From Typhlomys cinereus (lineage: Eukaryota > Chordata > Mammalia > Rodentia > Platacanthomyidae), in NCBI GenBank assembly GCA_023101885.1, contig JALPQD010000159.1, forward strand, positions 3,503,994-3,567,993: a DNA stretch of 64,000 nt. Direction: 5' to 3'. Below, in pieces: positions 24,990-39,017 of the stretch (its first letter is position 1; each line of letters opens with the position of its first letter). The translations under genes and the position numbers were made by a program. The notes beneath the pieces were generated by a model. That model was given only the letters and a program-made list of their open reading frames with translations. It searched no databases and was not told the origin of the DNA.

Positions 24990-25905
24990 TAAATTAATTT
25001 TTAAAAAAGTTATGCATGCAATTTAGAATCATTTAAACTCTAGAATTTGCTGTAAAAAATTCAAGGAAACTAATAGTAAAACTAAATAAAATACCCAATA
25101 GGGGAAAAATGGGTAAATGATCCAAAATTTCAAAGGAACATATGCAAATTTCCAACCAATATTTCAAAAAAAGTTCAACACATCTGGTCATCATGAAAAT
25201 ACAAAGGTACAAAAATGCTATATCTTCTCATTCTATGGAGAATAGCTATATTGAAAGAAAAAATGATGAACATCTAGTGAATATAAGGAGAAATGAAAAC
25301 ACATAATGGGGATTATGAAAAAAATGGTATAGCATGTCTTTAGAACCTCAAAATATATTCATAGCATAATGCAGAAATGTCAGTACTGGTACAAATTCAA
25401 AAGCAGATACATTGAAATAAGTTCAATGTATCAATGAGAAATCTGCAATCCTGTATTTATTGCAGTGTTCTTCACATTATGTACTATAGTTGTTTGCCAA
25501 TACACAGATGACTATATAATAAAAGTTTGACATATTTCCATATTATATTATGATTCCATCATAAAAATGATTTTTCCATTGGAGGCAGCATGTTTAGAAC
25601 TGTGGATCATTATCCTAGATGAAATAGACAAGGCAAAAACGTGAATACTCCAGACTCTTTCTCATGTGTAGAAGATTGAAAAGTGTTTCAAGGAATCAAA
25701 TATTAAAATAGTGGTCACTAGAAGATAAGAAAGTAAAGAGAGGGGAAGAGGGGATTTTGGATAAATGTGTATTTGTATAAAGAAATAATTTGTGGTATCT
25801 ATGGAACTTCGACAGTGTGGGAAAATAATTGGCAAAGATTCCTGGAGTTCCTAAGGAACTGGAAGACGATAGCTTGAAGGCTCCAAACCCCAAAGAAATA
25901 ATACT
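24990..25905 (+). mobile_element. Ancient L1 fragment, ORF2 end and 3' UTR
   Basis: The plus strand retains L1 landmarks: 'aaaaatgggtaaatgatcc', 'aaaagttcaacacatctggtcatcatg' (ORF2 H/S-T-S-N-H-x-like region), 'gtaatagctatattgaaag'-type text, 'gcagtgttcttcacattatg', 'atgaaatagacaagg' and 'gtggtcactagaag' near the end. Many stops and indels; far older than the 29-46 kb L1 copies. Confidence 0.65.
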
Positions 25906-26639
25906 TGTTTAATGAGATGGAAATGCTAATTGTACTTACTCAGTAATTATGCATTGTAGGCATGTATTTAATTATCAAAATGTACCCCATAAAGATATCC
26001 AAACATCAGGTCAATAAACAAGAAACATTCTTTGAACCTTCAGAGAATAGTAGTTCTCTTTCCTCCTCTGAGTAACTCTATTATCTTGGTTTCACTTACC
26101 ATTCACTTAATGGTTTTCTTACTAAAATGTATAAGCTTAATGGTACTATATTAATAAGAAAATTGCTGAACTTGTGGTCAAATCTAAACAAAATGGTGCA
26201 CACACTTTTTTTCTCATACACATAGAATATTTTGAGATTGTTCAAAATTATCCAAAAACAACTTACCTTTTCAGGGGACAACAATAAAATATCAGTTTCT
26301 GGGTATTAAATCACTCTGTGAGTGTAACTGTTTTATCAAATGAAATATGAAATGCTATTTCAGAGTTTTCTCATGTCAAATGGTTTTTCATGCTAAGTCA
26401 TGATTTAGAAATTTAGGTGAGTCACTATTCATCTCAGCACTATGTAGAGATGAGAACTAGGTCCTTTACATTTTCATATTACTTTCACCTACCTACCTAG
26501 GTCCTCTATGTTCTCATTCTCTCTCACTCTCTCTTTCTTTCTCATCATTGTGGGTTTTTATTGTGTGTGTGTACCTGTATGTTGCCTATATCAAAGAAGC
26601 TAGCAATGAAACATGCTGCTTTAGTGTAACCTGTTCCTA

Positions 26640-27095
26640 TGTATTCCTTTAGTAAGGTTGATGATTTCACAGCTGTGGTAAATAACTACAGATATCAACT
26701 TAACAATTAAAGGCTTCTGTTGGGGTGCATTCATAGAGAATTAGTTCATTTATGTTCTAAGCAAGACTGTAGGAAATAGTTAAATTGATGGGTGGAAGGG
26801 AGTGGAAAGACCCAGCCCATTGTACTTCCTGGGCAGATGGCTAAATTGGAAAGAGCTGGCATTCTTTAGCATACTTGGATAGATATGGTGTCTAGCAAGG
26901 GGAAGTTTGACTTTCTCTAAGCACTCTTGTAAATATAGTGTGACCAGTGCCTTCCGGTTCTTGATGTTTGTGTGGATTCTTCTGTCATACTGGATTAAGT
27001 GTAGCCAGACAATAGTAAGTCAGAATAAAGCCCCTTATTCTCTCATGTATTTATTGGCAGCATGAAGAAACTGTGACAATAGCTATTGCTTGCTT
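26640..27095 (+). repeat. Rodent interspersed repeat, family unassigned
   Basis: Has the layout of an abundant rodent repeat also seen at 28003-28455 (minus) and 52999-53412 (plus): an 'atcaactta' start, 'gacccagcccattgtac' in the middle, and an end reading 'gtcagaataaagccccttattctc...gcagcatgaagaaactgtgac'. I cannot name the family from memory with confidence. Confidence 0.5.
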
Positions 27096-27650
27096 ATGTT
27101 TTGTATAAGAATATTCATCCTGTATCCCTATTTGCTTTATTATCTTAACCCCTCAAAATTTCCCTTAGTGAAAACAATGTGTTCATATCTGAGAAAGCTT
27201 TTGCTTTTAAATCAACAACTGGCTGATGTAGTACTTGTTTTTCTCTATTAGCTCTTCCCACTTGCTGTTTACTTTCCTTCAGTGATAAGCTTTTCCATTT
27301 AAAGTTTTACTGACCTTGAATGAGACATTTTCTTTAAAAGCGTTAAGCTGGAATTTTGATGGCTACATAGTTGAGTTTCCATATATCTGGTTTTCATTTT
27401 AAATAGACTTCTAGCCCATTAGTCATTGTCTTAAATTTCATTTTTTAAACATTCTTTGTCTGTAATAGTTTTGTTGTTCTAATCAAATTCTAGACAGTTC
27501 TAGCATATGTGGAATTATTGCCAAAAGATCTGTATTTAAAGCCATAGGTCCCATGTACTCTAAGTGATTTATGAGTACATGATTCCAAATTTATTTCATA
27601 TAGATTTCACTTGCTGAGCTATCATTGTCATGCTACTAGGGAGAAAAATT
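27096..27650. other. Unassigned AT-rich DNA
   Basis: No gene or confident repeat recognised. Confidence 0.5.
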
Positions 27651-27654
27651 TTAA

Positions 27655-28735
27655 TTGATATTATTATTATTATTATTGTAGCTTGAAGCATTCATAACTA
27701 GGGGAAGCTGTTAGTTGTCTTTCTTCCTAAACCATTTGTTCTGCACCCCCTCCTATACCTTATCTCCGGTACTTCTATATGTTATCCCTCCTACTTCCCC
27801 CTCCCTCTTATACCCTACTCCCCATATTCTACCTCCCCTACTTTCCTTCCATTTAAAAATTTTCTTCTATAATTGCCTTTATCACCTTCTTACCTGTGCT
27901 AGTCTGACTCCACTCTTGTAGTATCATTTGCAACCCCTTTGACTTATGTTTCTTGTAGTTTATGACTGTTATAGAAATCTCCATTTGAATAAAACTGTAA
28001 TAGTTACTCTTAACTGTTGCTGTGAGAGATCATTCAAAATCAAGCAATTTAAGGGAAAAAGGGAGATTTATTTAGCTTAGGATTCCAGAAAATAGATAAA
28101 GTCTTCCATGGTGATAGCTGCATGGTTGGAGGCAGAAACTGGAGGTAGGCTAAATCACTGTCATCCCTGAGGCTGAGAGCTGCAGGACTTGGAGGTTTAG
28201 AGGTTTGGAAGGTCTAAGAAGTGAAGAAGCCAGTGGTTAGGAGGGAAGAGAGTTTTCTACTACAGCTTGGAAGAGTCTCTCTTCCAAGTCTTCTGTTCCA
28301 TGGTTCCTTTCATCTGGTCTGCTACTGGGAGGTTCCAATCAGATCTAGGGCTGGTCTTTGTATTGTAAATATATTGATCTGGATAATCTCTTCAGGTAGT
28401 CTGCAGCTCATTTTACTTAACGCCAGGTGTGGTCAAGTTGACACCCAGGATTAACTATCATAAAAACCTTTTGAGGGTTGATTGCTAGCAGCCACTTTTA
28501 AGGAGAATATGCAGGGTCTGTCTTTCTGCATCTGGGATATCTCACTCAATAAAATTTGGTCCAATTTCATCCATTTATCAACAAATCTCACTCATTCATT
28601 TTTATTGACAGCTGAATAGTATTCTATGTTGGATATAAACGTTAATTCCTTTTTCTTACTATTGTGAATAGAGATGCAATGAACATGAATACAAAAGTGC
28701 CAAAGACATTGTTTTTTTATTCTGGGAAGATATAT
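27655..28735 (-). mobile_element. Diverged L1 3' fragment, interrupted by another repeat
   Basis: The pyrimidine-rich block at 27740-27860 is the complement of the L1 polypurine tract. After the inserted repeat (28003-28455) the L1 resumes: 'tctgggatatctcactcaataaaatttgg', 'ttcatccatttatcaacaaatctc', 'tgacagctgaatagtattctatg' and 'attgtgaatagagatgcaatgaac', the complement of the ORF2 end (compare 30370-30560). An (ATT)n run lies at 27658-27678. Confidence 0.75.
28003..28455 (-). repeat. Rodent interspersed repeat nested in L1, family unassigned
   Basis: On the minus strand it runs from 'agttaatcctgggtgtcaac' through a body containing 'ctaaataaatctccc' to 'cacagcaacagttaag'. The L1 3' sequence resumes on its right side, so it inserted into that L1. 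Same layout as the repeats at 26.6 and 53.0 kb. The frame at 28221-28454 lies within it and is not a gene. Confidence 0.6.
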
Positions 28736-28737
28736 AA

Positions 28738-28889
28738 ATATATAGGCTGTAATTCCAGCCTTGAAAGGCAGGGCCTAGAAAATCTCAGAGCCAAGCAGTA
28801 AACGGTTAGATCAATTCATCATTCTGATATCTGATGTTGCAGTTGGGGCTCCACATGCACACACACACACACTCAGTGCCCACCTGTAC

Positions 28890-28938
<49 letters not shown>

Positions 28939-28940
28939 CA
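28738..28940 (+). repeat. Partial older B2-superfamily SINE with (CA)n tail
   Basis: Lacks the tRNA head and begins within the body: 'gccttgaaaggcagggcctagaaaatctcagagccaagc', similar to the 4.4-kb copy. It ends in about 23 CA units (28891-28936). Confidence 0.65.
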
Positions 28941-28979
28941 TGTGCAGAAAAAAAAGATATTTTATGAGTCATGTGCTTT

Positions 28980-29282
28980 ATCTTTTGCATTTTTTAAAAA
29001 ATTTTTATTATTATTTATTCAATTGTGCGTGTGTGTGTATGTATGTGCACGCGCATGTGTGTATGTGTGTGTGTAGAACCACGGACAAATCGGGAACCAT
29101 CATGGACGCCTCCACCTCCTTCTGCCCCGGGATTCACAGGCTCCGCCCTACCAGGACCAGAAGCGCAGGCCACCCCCACTTCCGCCTGGCGTCTATACAT
29201 GGGATCTGGGATCTGAACTCAGGACCTTCTGCCTGCAAGGCAGAGGCTTAACCCCTGAGCCACCTCTCCAGCCCTGCATTTC
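28980..29282. repeat. Left target-site duplication of the 29.3-36.7 kb L1, split by a SINE
   Basis: 'atcttttgcattt' at 28980-28992 continues after the SINE as 'gcatttct' at 29275-29282. Joined, it matches 'atcttttgcatttct' at 36717-36731 beyond the L1's 5' end. Confidence 0.8.
28996..29274 (-). repeat. Young B2-superfamily SINE inside the L1 target duplication
   Basis: Antisense full-length copy: tail complement 'attatttattcaattgtgcg', (TG)n with GCGC, 'gaaccacggacaaat', the 'catggacgcctccacc' body, 'ccctaccaggaccagaagcg', head complement ending 'cacctctccagccc'. It duplicated part of the older L1 target duplication ('tgcattt' on both sides). It therefore inserted after the L1. Frames through it are artefacts. 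Confidence 0.95.
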
Positions 29283-32279
29283 TTTTTTTTTATTTCTTCC
29301 ATTCATACAAAGTTAATAAGTACCCCATTCCCCTCCCTCCCTCCATCCCTCCCTGGACCCTCTTGCTCCCTTCCCCCTTTTCCCTTCCTTTTCTCCCCTC
29401 CTTCCCTTTCTCCCAGTACCCTCCCCCATTCTGGAACTTTGTTTAATGTGCATGTCAAACTTTCCTCTGGGTCCTCCTCTCTGATGAGGTGTAAGGACTC
29501 AGTGGCATTGCCTAGAGCTCTTTTTTGTGTTCCCCTTTAGTATAGGAACACTATTGTGACCGTTAATCCCTTGCTTCTAAGGATCATAGTGCCTGTGATC
29601 CATGCTATACTATGGGGTTCAATGATATGTTGGTCATTGTGAAGGTCATGCAAAGTCCTGTTATGATTACATCGGCTCTAACTTATACAGAGTATCTTAC
29701 ATATCGTTGCTCTTCCCCATCTTTAGGCTCTTACAATCTTACCTCCTCCTCTTCCGCAAATTTCCCTGAAGTTTAGGATGGGGAGAGATTAGGCTGGCCT
29801 GGTTCCAGGTAGTCGATGTATAGTCTCTGATTTTCTGAATTATGGTTTTTTGATTTTTTTTTTCAGATTTGCTGCTCCTGCACCATCCTTAGCTCCATCC
29901 TGATGGGTATTGGATGTCACCCCCTGGCCAGAGATAAAAGGCTATTAAAATGGAGTCTTATTATAAGAATAGATTCAAAGGTAGATGGAATAATAGTAGG
30001 AGACCACTGTATGTGTGGGAGGTCAGTCTCCCATTTGCAGGATGGTAAACTTCTACCTTCCAGATTCTATGACCTCCCTTTCTGGTGAGATCATAGCCCA
30101 TCAGGTGCAAGTGACCAGTAAGGAAAGTCTGCGAGTCCAACCATATGTCTCATTACTTACTTGCAGTCCTTGATGGTGGCCTATTTTCACTGCTATAGCA
30201 TGATCCCCTCTCCTTGTTTCTGGTGGGGTCCCCTTCCCCTTCCCTCCCAGCTTATAATCTTTGCAATTACTGTAGGTATTACAGAGATTTATCTTTGGGT
30301 GTGTCATTAAGTGAGTTTGGTACTAGGATCCACCTATTAGGAAGTACATATGGCACTTAATTTTCTGTGTCTAGGATACTTCACTCAAAATAATTTTTTC
30401 TAATTCCATCCATTTCCCAGCAAGTCTCATTAATTCATCAGTTTGATGGCTGAGTAATATTCCATTGTATAAATGTACCACATTTTCCTTATCCACCTGC
30501 CAACTGTTGGGCATTTGGGTTGATTCCATGACTTTGCTATTGTAAACAGTGCTGCTATGAACATGGTCATGTGTGTGCTATCGAGGTGATTTTTTGCTCT
30601 ATGGGGGATTATTCACAAAAGTGGAAGAGCAGGGTCATATGGCATTTCAATCTTTAACTTTTTTAAGAATTGCCAGACGGCTCGCCAGAGTGGTTGTATA
30701 AGCCTGCATTCCCACCAGCAATGTAGGAAAGTTCCCCTCTCTCCACATGCTCTCCAGCATTTGGTGTTGTTTGTATTGTGGATTTTGCCATCCTGACCGT
30801 GACGAGATGATATCTCAGGGAGGTTTTGATTTGCATTTCCCTGATGGCTAAGGATGCAGAGCATTTTTTAAGATATTTGTTAGGCCTTTCAATTTCTTCC
30901 CTGGTAAATTTTCTTTTGAGTTCCAAGGCCCATTTTTTAATTTGGCCATTTGTTTCCTTGTTGTTTAGTTTTCTAAGTTCTTTGTGCACTCTGGATAATA
31001 GAGCTCTATCAGATATGTGGTTAGTGAAAATTTTCTCCCATTCTTTGGGTTGCCTTTGTGCTGGAGTTACAATCTCTTTATCTTAACAGAAGCTCTTTAA
31101 TTTCATAAGATCCCATCTGTTGAGTGTTGGTTGAATTGACTGTGCTATTAGATTTCTGATTAGGAACTGCTGGCCCATTCCAATCAGCTCCAGAGAGTTC
31201 CCTACCCTTTCAACTAAGGTTTTTATAGTCTCTGGCCTTATATCAAGGTCTTTAATCCATTTGGCATTAAGTCTTGTACATTTAATCTGCATGTGGAGAT
31301 CCAGTTTTGCCAGCACCATTTGTTGAAAATGCTCTTCTTTTTCCAGTGGATTTTTTGGGCCCTTTTGTCAAAGATCAAATGGCTGTAGTTGTGTGGGCTT
31401 ATATCTGGGTCTTATCCACTGATCTGTGTGTCTATTTTGGAGCCAATATCAGGCTGTTTTTACAACTATGGATTTATAGTATAGACTAAGGTTTGGTATG
31501 GTGATACCTCCAGCAGTCTTTTTGTTACTAAGGATTTTTTTTATCCTGGGTCTTTTGTGCTTCCATATGAATTTTGAGATTGTTTGGTCAATTTCTATAA
31601 AGAATGTCTTTGGAATTTTGATTGGTATAGCATTGAATCTGTATATTGCCTTTTATAGAATAGTCATTTTTACAATGTTGATTCTGCCAATTCAGGAACA
31701 TGGGAGGTCTTTCCACCTTCTGGTGTCTTCTGTAATTTCTTTCTTTAGGGTTTTAAAGTTTTCATTGTAAAGGTCTCTTACTTCCTTGGCTAGGTTTATA
31801 CCGAGGTATTTCATTTTTTTAGGGACTATAGTAAATGGGATTGTTTCTTTCAGAGCTTTTTCAATTCTTTCATTCTGGGCATACAGGAAGGTCACTGACA
31901 TTTGTATGTTTATTTTGTATCTTGCCACTCTGCTGAACCTCTGAATTAGTTCCAGGAGCTTCCTGGTGGAGTTTTTGGAATCACTCAGGTATAAGATCAT
32001 GTCATCTGCAAATAGAGATAACTTGACTTCTTCCTTGCCAATTTGAATCCCTTTTATGTCCCTTTCTTGTCTTCTGGCTTCAGCTAAGACTTCAAGTACA
32101 ATATTGAATAGAAGCCTTGTCTAGTTCCTGATTGAAGCAGGAATGCTTCAAGATTTTTCCCCATTGAGCATAATCCTTGCTGTGGGCTTGTTGTATACAG
32201 CTTTTATTATATTGATAAAGGTTCCTTTCAATTCAACTGACTCTAGGGTTTTGATCATATAGGGCTGTTGGATCTTGTC

Positions 32280-32293
32280 AAAAGCTTTTTCTG
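32280..32293. repeat. Target-site duplication, left of GINS1 pseudogene
   Basis: 'aaaagctttttctg' at the left; 'aaaaattttttctg' at 33309-33322 on the right (2 adjacent differences, both transitions). The interrupted L1 reads straight through when the insert is removed (ORF2 A-F-D-K-I-Q motif). Confidence 0.8.
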
Positions 32294-33308
<1,015 letters not shown>

Positions 33309-33790
33309 AAAAATTTTTTCTGCATCTATCGATAATATGATCTTGGACTTTGGAATGGTTTATATGGTGAATTACATTTATTGATTTGCATATATTGAAT
33401 CAACCTTGTGTGCCTGGGATAAAGCCTACTTGATCACTGTGAATGATCTTTTTAATATGTTTTTGAATCAGATTTGCAAAGACTTTGGTGAGAATCTTTG
33501 CATCTGTGTTCATCAGAGAGATTGGCCTATAGTTTTCTTTTTTAAGTGTATATTTATTGTGTTTTAGGATTAAGAAGATATTAACCTCATAGAAGGAATT
33601 TGGTAGTGTTCCTTCCTTTGCTATTTGATGGAACAGTTTAAGGAGTATTGGTGTTTTTAGCTCCGTAAATGTCTGGTACAACTCTGTGCTGAATCCATCT
33701 GGTCCAGGACATTTTTTGGTGGGAAGATTCGAGATTATTTCATCAATTTCCTCACATGTTATAGGACTATTTAAATAATTCACAACTTCA

Positions 33791-34070
33791 GGGCTGGAGA
33801 GGTGACTCAAGGGTTAAGCATCTGCCTTGCAGGCAGAAGTTCCTGAGTTCGGATCCTAGACCTGATGTATAGATGCCAGGCAGAAGCAGGGGCGGCCTGC
33901 GTTTCTGGTCCTGGTAGGGAGGAGCCTGTGAATCCCAGGGCAGAGTAAACAAGGAGGAGATGGAGGAGGTCCATGGTGGTTCTCGAATTCTTCCGTGGTT
34001 CTACACACAAACATACACACACGCATACAGGCACAATTGAATAAATAATAAATAAAAAAATTTTAATAAA
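33791..34070 (+). repeat. Young B2-superfamily SINE inside L1 ORF2
   Basis: Head GGGCTGGAGAGGTGACTCAAGGG, B-box 'gagttcggatcc', body 'ttctggtcctggtaggg' and 'ccatggtggttctcg', (CA)n, tail 'aattgaataaataataaat'. A perfect 18-bp target duplication 'taaataattcacaacttc' sits at 33772-33789 and 34071-34088. The frames that cross it on the minus strand fuse L1 ORF2 with SINE by chance. Confidence 0.96.
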
Positions 34071-35449
34071 TAAATAATTCACAACTTCCTGATTCAATTT
34101 AGGTAAGTTTTGTTTACTTAGGAATTCATCCATTTCTTTTGTGTTATCAAATTTCACAGAGTATAAGTTTTTGAAATATGACTTTATAATTCTCTGGATT
34201 TCTTGGGTATCAGTAGTAATAACTCCATTTTCATTCCTAATTTTATTAATTTGGATTTTCTCTCTCTTTTGGTTAATTTAGCTAGATGTGTATCAATCTT
34301 ATTGATTTTTTCAAAAAACCAGCTTTTTGACTGATTTTCTGTATCATTTTCCTAATCTCGATTTTGGATATTTCTCCCCTTATTTTGCTAATCTCCTCTC
34401 TTCTATTACTTTTGGAATTGGATTGCTCTATTGTCTCTAAAGCTTTAAGCTACATTGCTATTTATTTCTGATGTTTCCATTTTTTTGATGTAGGCATTAA
34501 GAGCTATGAACTTACCCCTTAGGACAGCTTTCATTGTGTCCCAAAGATTTTGATAAGTTGTTTTCATTATTGTTCACTTTCAGGAAATCTTGAATTTCCT
34601 TTTTAATTTCTTCCTGAATCCAATTCTCCTTTAGCATCATGGTGTTATGTTTCCAGGAGTTAGTGTATTTTCTGTTTGTTGTGTTGTGGATGTCAAGCTT
34701 TAGACCATGGTGGTCTGATAAGGTACAGGCTAGAATTTCAACCTTCCTGTATATGTGGAGATTTGTTTTGTGGCCCAATATGTGATCTATTTTGGAGAAT
34801 GTTTCATGTGCTGCTGAGAAAAATGTGTATTCTTTGGTGTGTGGATGAAAAGTTCAATAGAGATCTGTAAGGTCCATTTCAGTAAGGGTTGATTAAGTTT
34901 AAAAGTGTCTCTGTTATATTTTTGACCTGTTGATCTATCCCATGTTGAGAGGGCATTGTTGAAATCCCTGAGAATTATCGTTTTGGGGTTGTTTTCTCAC
35001 TTTAGACATTGTGGGGTTTTCTTAATGAATGTCGGGTGGCCCGTGTTAGATGCATGAATGTTCAATATTGTGAAGTCTTCCTGGTGAATTTTACTTGTGA
35101 CTAAAGTGTAATATCCATCTTTGTCTCTTATGATTTTTTTTTTTTGGTTTGAAGTCCATTTTGTCTGACAGCATAATCCTACCCCTACCTGTTTCCTGGT
35201 TCCATTATCTTGCGATTTTAGGCTAGCCTTTTATTTTTAGGATGTGCCCATCTTTTGTGGTGAGATGAGTTTCCTTCAGGCAGGAGATTGATTGGTTGTG
35301 ATTTTTAATCCAAGTTTGTAATATGTTTCTCTTGATCCGTGAGTTAATTCCATTAATATTTAATGTTATAATGGAGAAATTGCTTTTAATTCTGGACATT
35401 TTTTACGTTTAGTGGCTTTTGTACATGTATTGTTTCGCTTTTTTTGGTG

Positions 35450-36514
35450 GTATTATACTTCTCTTCTGTCCTCCTGGATATGCTTGTTTTTTTCTTCAAG
35501 CTTGAGTATCATTTTTAGCATTTTTTGAAGGCCTGGTTTGGTGGACATGTATCCCTTCAAGTTGTCTTTGTGCTGGAAAATTTTTCTTTTTCCCTAGATC
35601 ATGACGGATAGTTTTCTGGGTTATATCAGCCTGGGTTAACATTTTTGCTCATTCAATACTTGAAGTACATCTGTCCAAGCTCTTCTTGCTTTTGCTGTTT
35701 CCATTGAGAAGTCATTTGTTATTTTAATAGGTTTACCTTTAAAAGTGACTTTTTTTTCCCCCTTGAACCTCTCAGCACCATTTCTTTGTCTTAAATGTGG
35801 AACATTTTAACTATTTGCCATGGCAAGTTTCTATTTTGGTCATATCCGTTTGGGATGAGGAATGCCTCTTATATATGGATGGGCCTCTCTTTTTTAGATG
35901 AGGAAAGTTTTCCTTGATAGTTTGAAAAATTTCCTCAGGTGTGGTATTTTGGGATTCTTGCTCTGGAATTCCATGAATATGCACCTTAGGCTTCTTCAGG
36001 GTATCCCATAATTCTTGAATATTTCTCTCAAGTGTCTTTTTGTTTTTAACAACCTCTTCCATTGAGCTGGTTAATACTCCCACTTTGTCTTCAAGGTCTG
36101 AAATTCTGTTTTCTGCTTCAGTAGTTCTGCTAATACTATTGAGTTCTGAGTTGAAGATAACTTGTCTTTTAGTTCAATTTTAAACTCTGCTTGAGTCTGT
36201 TTTAAGTGCTCTATGCCTATCTTTGTTTCTTGAACTGTTTTTCTCAACTCCTCCAAGTGTCTGTTGTGTTCCTCTTCAAAGTGGTTGATGTGGTTATTTA
36301 ACTCCTTTGGTATTTCCTCTTTCGTAGTATTGATCATGGTAATGATCATGTTTTGAATGTCTTTTTCTTGGGTCAGGCTTTCTTGGCTATTTTCCGTGGA
36401 TTTGTTCTGGTTGGAGTCTATCATTATGGAGTTAATTCCTTCAGTGGGAGATTTGTTTTCTTGGGTTTTATTTCTCATTGATTTGCAGTTTGACTTGGGC
36501 ATTAGTTGTTTCAT
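35450..36514 (-). pseudogene. L1 ORF1 (RNA-binding protein), frameshifted
   Basis: ORF1 of this L1 starts near 36514 (M-K-Q-L-M-P-K-S-N-C-K). Its first 145 residues form a Glu/Lys/Gln-rich coiled coil, as in L1 ORF1p trimers. A frameshift near 36075 moves the reading to another frame (35811-36083), which contains K-V-H-I-H-G-I-P-E, the typical start of the RNA-recognition domain. The C-terminal domain is degraded. Non-functional. Confidence 0.88.
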
Positions 36515-36716
36515 CTCTTAAGACCTTCTTTTGATTTCTGTGTTTTTTGACTGAACTGAATTATTTGGCTTGGAGCATCGCCTCCTCTGACTGGCTGGTG
36601 GGAGGAGATGGGACTAGTGGGTTACCTGGGGTTTTGGGGGGTGAGCAGGGTGTGCTTATCTAGGGCGCAGCATGTCCTGGCTGGACTGCACACGTCTGGG
36701 CACATGAGGAAAGGAT

Positions 36717-36731
36717 ATCTTTTGCATTTCT
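36717..36731. repeat. Right target-site duplication of the 29.3-36.7 kb L1
   Basis: 'atcttttgcatttct', matching the split left copy. Confidence 0.8.
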
Positions 36732-37058
36732 AACTTTCATAATTTGTCTTTATGTTTGCCTCTTTCTGTACATTCACCACTGAACATGTCATATACTTTT
36801 ACAACTGTCATGTCTCAATTTATTTAAAGTAAGGTCACTAGTCACTTCTTTGAAGCATGAGGTCTTCAAGTTCTTCATTGCAGCATGATTTGTTCAGTAA
36901 TTTTATAGTGACTTAAGAAATCACTTCCAAAAATGAAATTTAAAGAAAACTTGCTGTATGTATTGTAATACCTTTCATGCTATCTAAAACCTTTTGTGTC
37001 TCTTTCAGGAACACAAATTGGAAGATAATACTGATTCACTTTTCAAATATTACCTGTT
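36732..37058. other. Unassigned AT-rich DNA
   Basis: No gene or repeat recognised. Confidence 0.5.
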
Positions 37059-37073
37059 CCATTTAGGCTACTT

Positions 37074-37364
37074 ATTATTATTATTATTATTTATTCAATT
37101 GTGCATGTATGTTTGTGTGTGCGTGTGTGTATATATGTGTGAATGTATTTGTGTGTGTGTAGAACCACCAAGGAATTTGGGAACCACCATGGACCTCCTC
37201 CTTGTTTACTCTGCCTGGGGATTCACAGGCTCCTCCCTACCAGGACTAGAAATGCAGGCCATCCTCTCTTCTGCTCGGTATCTATATGTGGGGTCTACAA
37301 TCCAAACTCAGGACCTTCCACCTGCAAGGCAGAGGCTTAACCTCTGAGCCACCTTTCCAGCCCC
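37074..37364 (-). repeat. Young B2-superfamily SINE
   Basis: Antisense copy with 'ttattatttattcaattgtg', (TG)n, 'gaaccaccaaggaatttgg', body, and head complement 'gccacctttccagcccc'. Target duplication 'ccatttaggctactt' (37059-37073) and 'ccatttaggttactt' (37365-37379), one mismatch. Confidence 0.95.
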
Positions 37365-37379
37365 CCATTTAGGTTACTT

Positions 37380-38147
37380 TTATATCGTTGGCAGAATATT
37401 TACATTATAGACACATATTTGGGTTAAAATCACCTTCATTGAATATTTGATTTCCTACTGATATTTTAGTTGTTTTTACTCATTAAGAGTCTTTATATTC
37501 ATTAATGAAAACTCTGTTTATGAATTATCCTTACTTATTATTTTTCTTTTTCACACATATAAACTTTGTAGCATAATGTAATATATCAGCTATCATAGTA
37601 CAGAAATGACTTTGCAATATGGAACAAACCTACATAGAGACCTGGGCTACTGAAAGCTGTATTCTAACATTACTTATGATGACAGAAAATTTATAATCAG
37701 GTTAAATGTCTGGAAAAGGTCAGAATATTGAATAATTCACAATCTACTAGCTTATTAAATTACAGTGAATTTTTGACGATGATCTTCTTAGCAGAAAATA
37801 ATTTAATAATTCCAACGTGAACAATGTAGGCTTTGAAGTCATTAAACTATCAGCTGTAATTCCTAATATATCAGCCTTAGATGCATTATTCAACAGTAAT
37901 CCCTTCAATATTAGGATACTGTGAAGATTAAGTATAACTAGCTGGGCCCAACATACAACTCAATACATTGTTCAACAGTTTTCTGTAGTTCCTTTATTGT
38001 TATTAAAATTATCAACTTCTAAGTAAATATTCTCATTGAAATTGGGCTACCTATAAATAAAGCACTTAAGTTCAAATATATTAGAAATTTAATTACTTAA
38101 TCTCATAAACATTAATTAATCTACTTAGCAAAAACAAAATTTGATGC
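37380..38147. other. Unassigned AT-rich DNA
   Basis: No gene or repeat recognised. Confidence 0.5.
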
Positions 38148-38164
38148 TTTATAGATTTTATATA

Positions 38165-38405
38165 GGGGATGGAGAGGTGGCTCAGGGGTTAAGCCTCTGC
38201 CTTGCGGGTGGAAGGTCCTGAGTTCGGATCCTAGACCCCACGTATAGACGCTGGGTGGAAGCAGGGGCAGCCTGCGTTTCTGGTCCTGGTAGGGCAGAGC
38301 CTGTGAATCCCGGGGCAGGCTTCTGAATTCGTCCATGGTTCTACACATACACATACATACATACACACACATGCACAAATGAATAAATAATAAATAATAA
38401 AAAAA
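38165..38405 (+). repeat. Young B2-superfamily SINE, shorter body
   Basis: Head GGGGATGGAGAGGTGGCTCAGGGG, B-box 'gagttcggatcc', tail 'aatgaataaataataaataat'. It lacks the 'agtaaacaaggagg' portion of the body, with a small internal deletion after 'ccggggcagg' near 38310. A perfect 17-bp target duplication 'tttatagattttatata' lies at 38148-38164 and 38406-38422. Confidence 0.95.
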
Positions 38406-38422
38406 TTTATAGATTTTATATA

Positions 38423-39015
38423 TTGTTTAGACTAGTTTGATAGAGTTTATACATCTTGAAAGTCTCACAATATAACATATGAAACAAAATACTTTAGAAA
38501 ATAAAAATGTATGACTGGAAATATTTCATTTATTAGTTCACTCAAAGATGATAAAATATGTTTGGTTTTGCTATAGTTTTTTTCGAATTAGAAACACATG
38601 GTTTTATTTCATTCAAATAAAGTGTACTTTTTCTGCTTCATAAAAATTAGTGCTGCTCACCTTTGGCTCCTCTACATGACTAGATAAACAATCTGATAAT
38701 ATTAAGAAATAGTAGAATATCATGAATCTGTAATCCCACAAGCACAAATTTCACAAGCCATCAGCTGTACAAACTGGTTCTAGGAGGCAAAAGTCTGCAG
38801 CACATAAATCTCATTTAAACTTTTGTTTAGACGTTCACTATTAAACAAGAATTTAAAAGACTTCATACCAATAAATAAATATCAACATCTGTGATTTGAT
38901 TGTAGTAAAGAAAAATCTAACATCAACACATAATGTTTATGGTTTGTTCTCAGGTAATAAAAAGTGGAGGAACCAGAAAATGACTTTCTAGGAGATGATG
39001 TAATAATAGGAGAGT
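38423..39015. other. Unassigned AT-rich DNA
   Basis: No gene or repeat recognised. Confidence 0.5.
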
Positions 39016-39017
39016 TT

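Noticed and set aside
28855..28937. Repeated short units suggestive of a CRISPR-like or satellite array
   Set aside because: It is a simple (CA)n microsatellite forming the tail of a SINE. No spacer-repeat structure exists anywhere in the window.
33807..34157. Minus-strand frame joining L1 ORF2 to additional coding sequence
   Set aside because: The added part is a SINE that inserted into ORF2 with an 18-bp duplication. The fusion is accidental.
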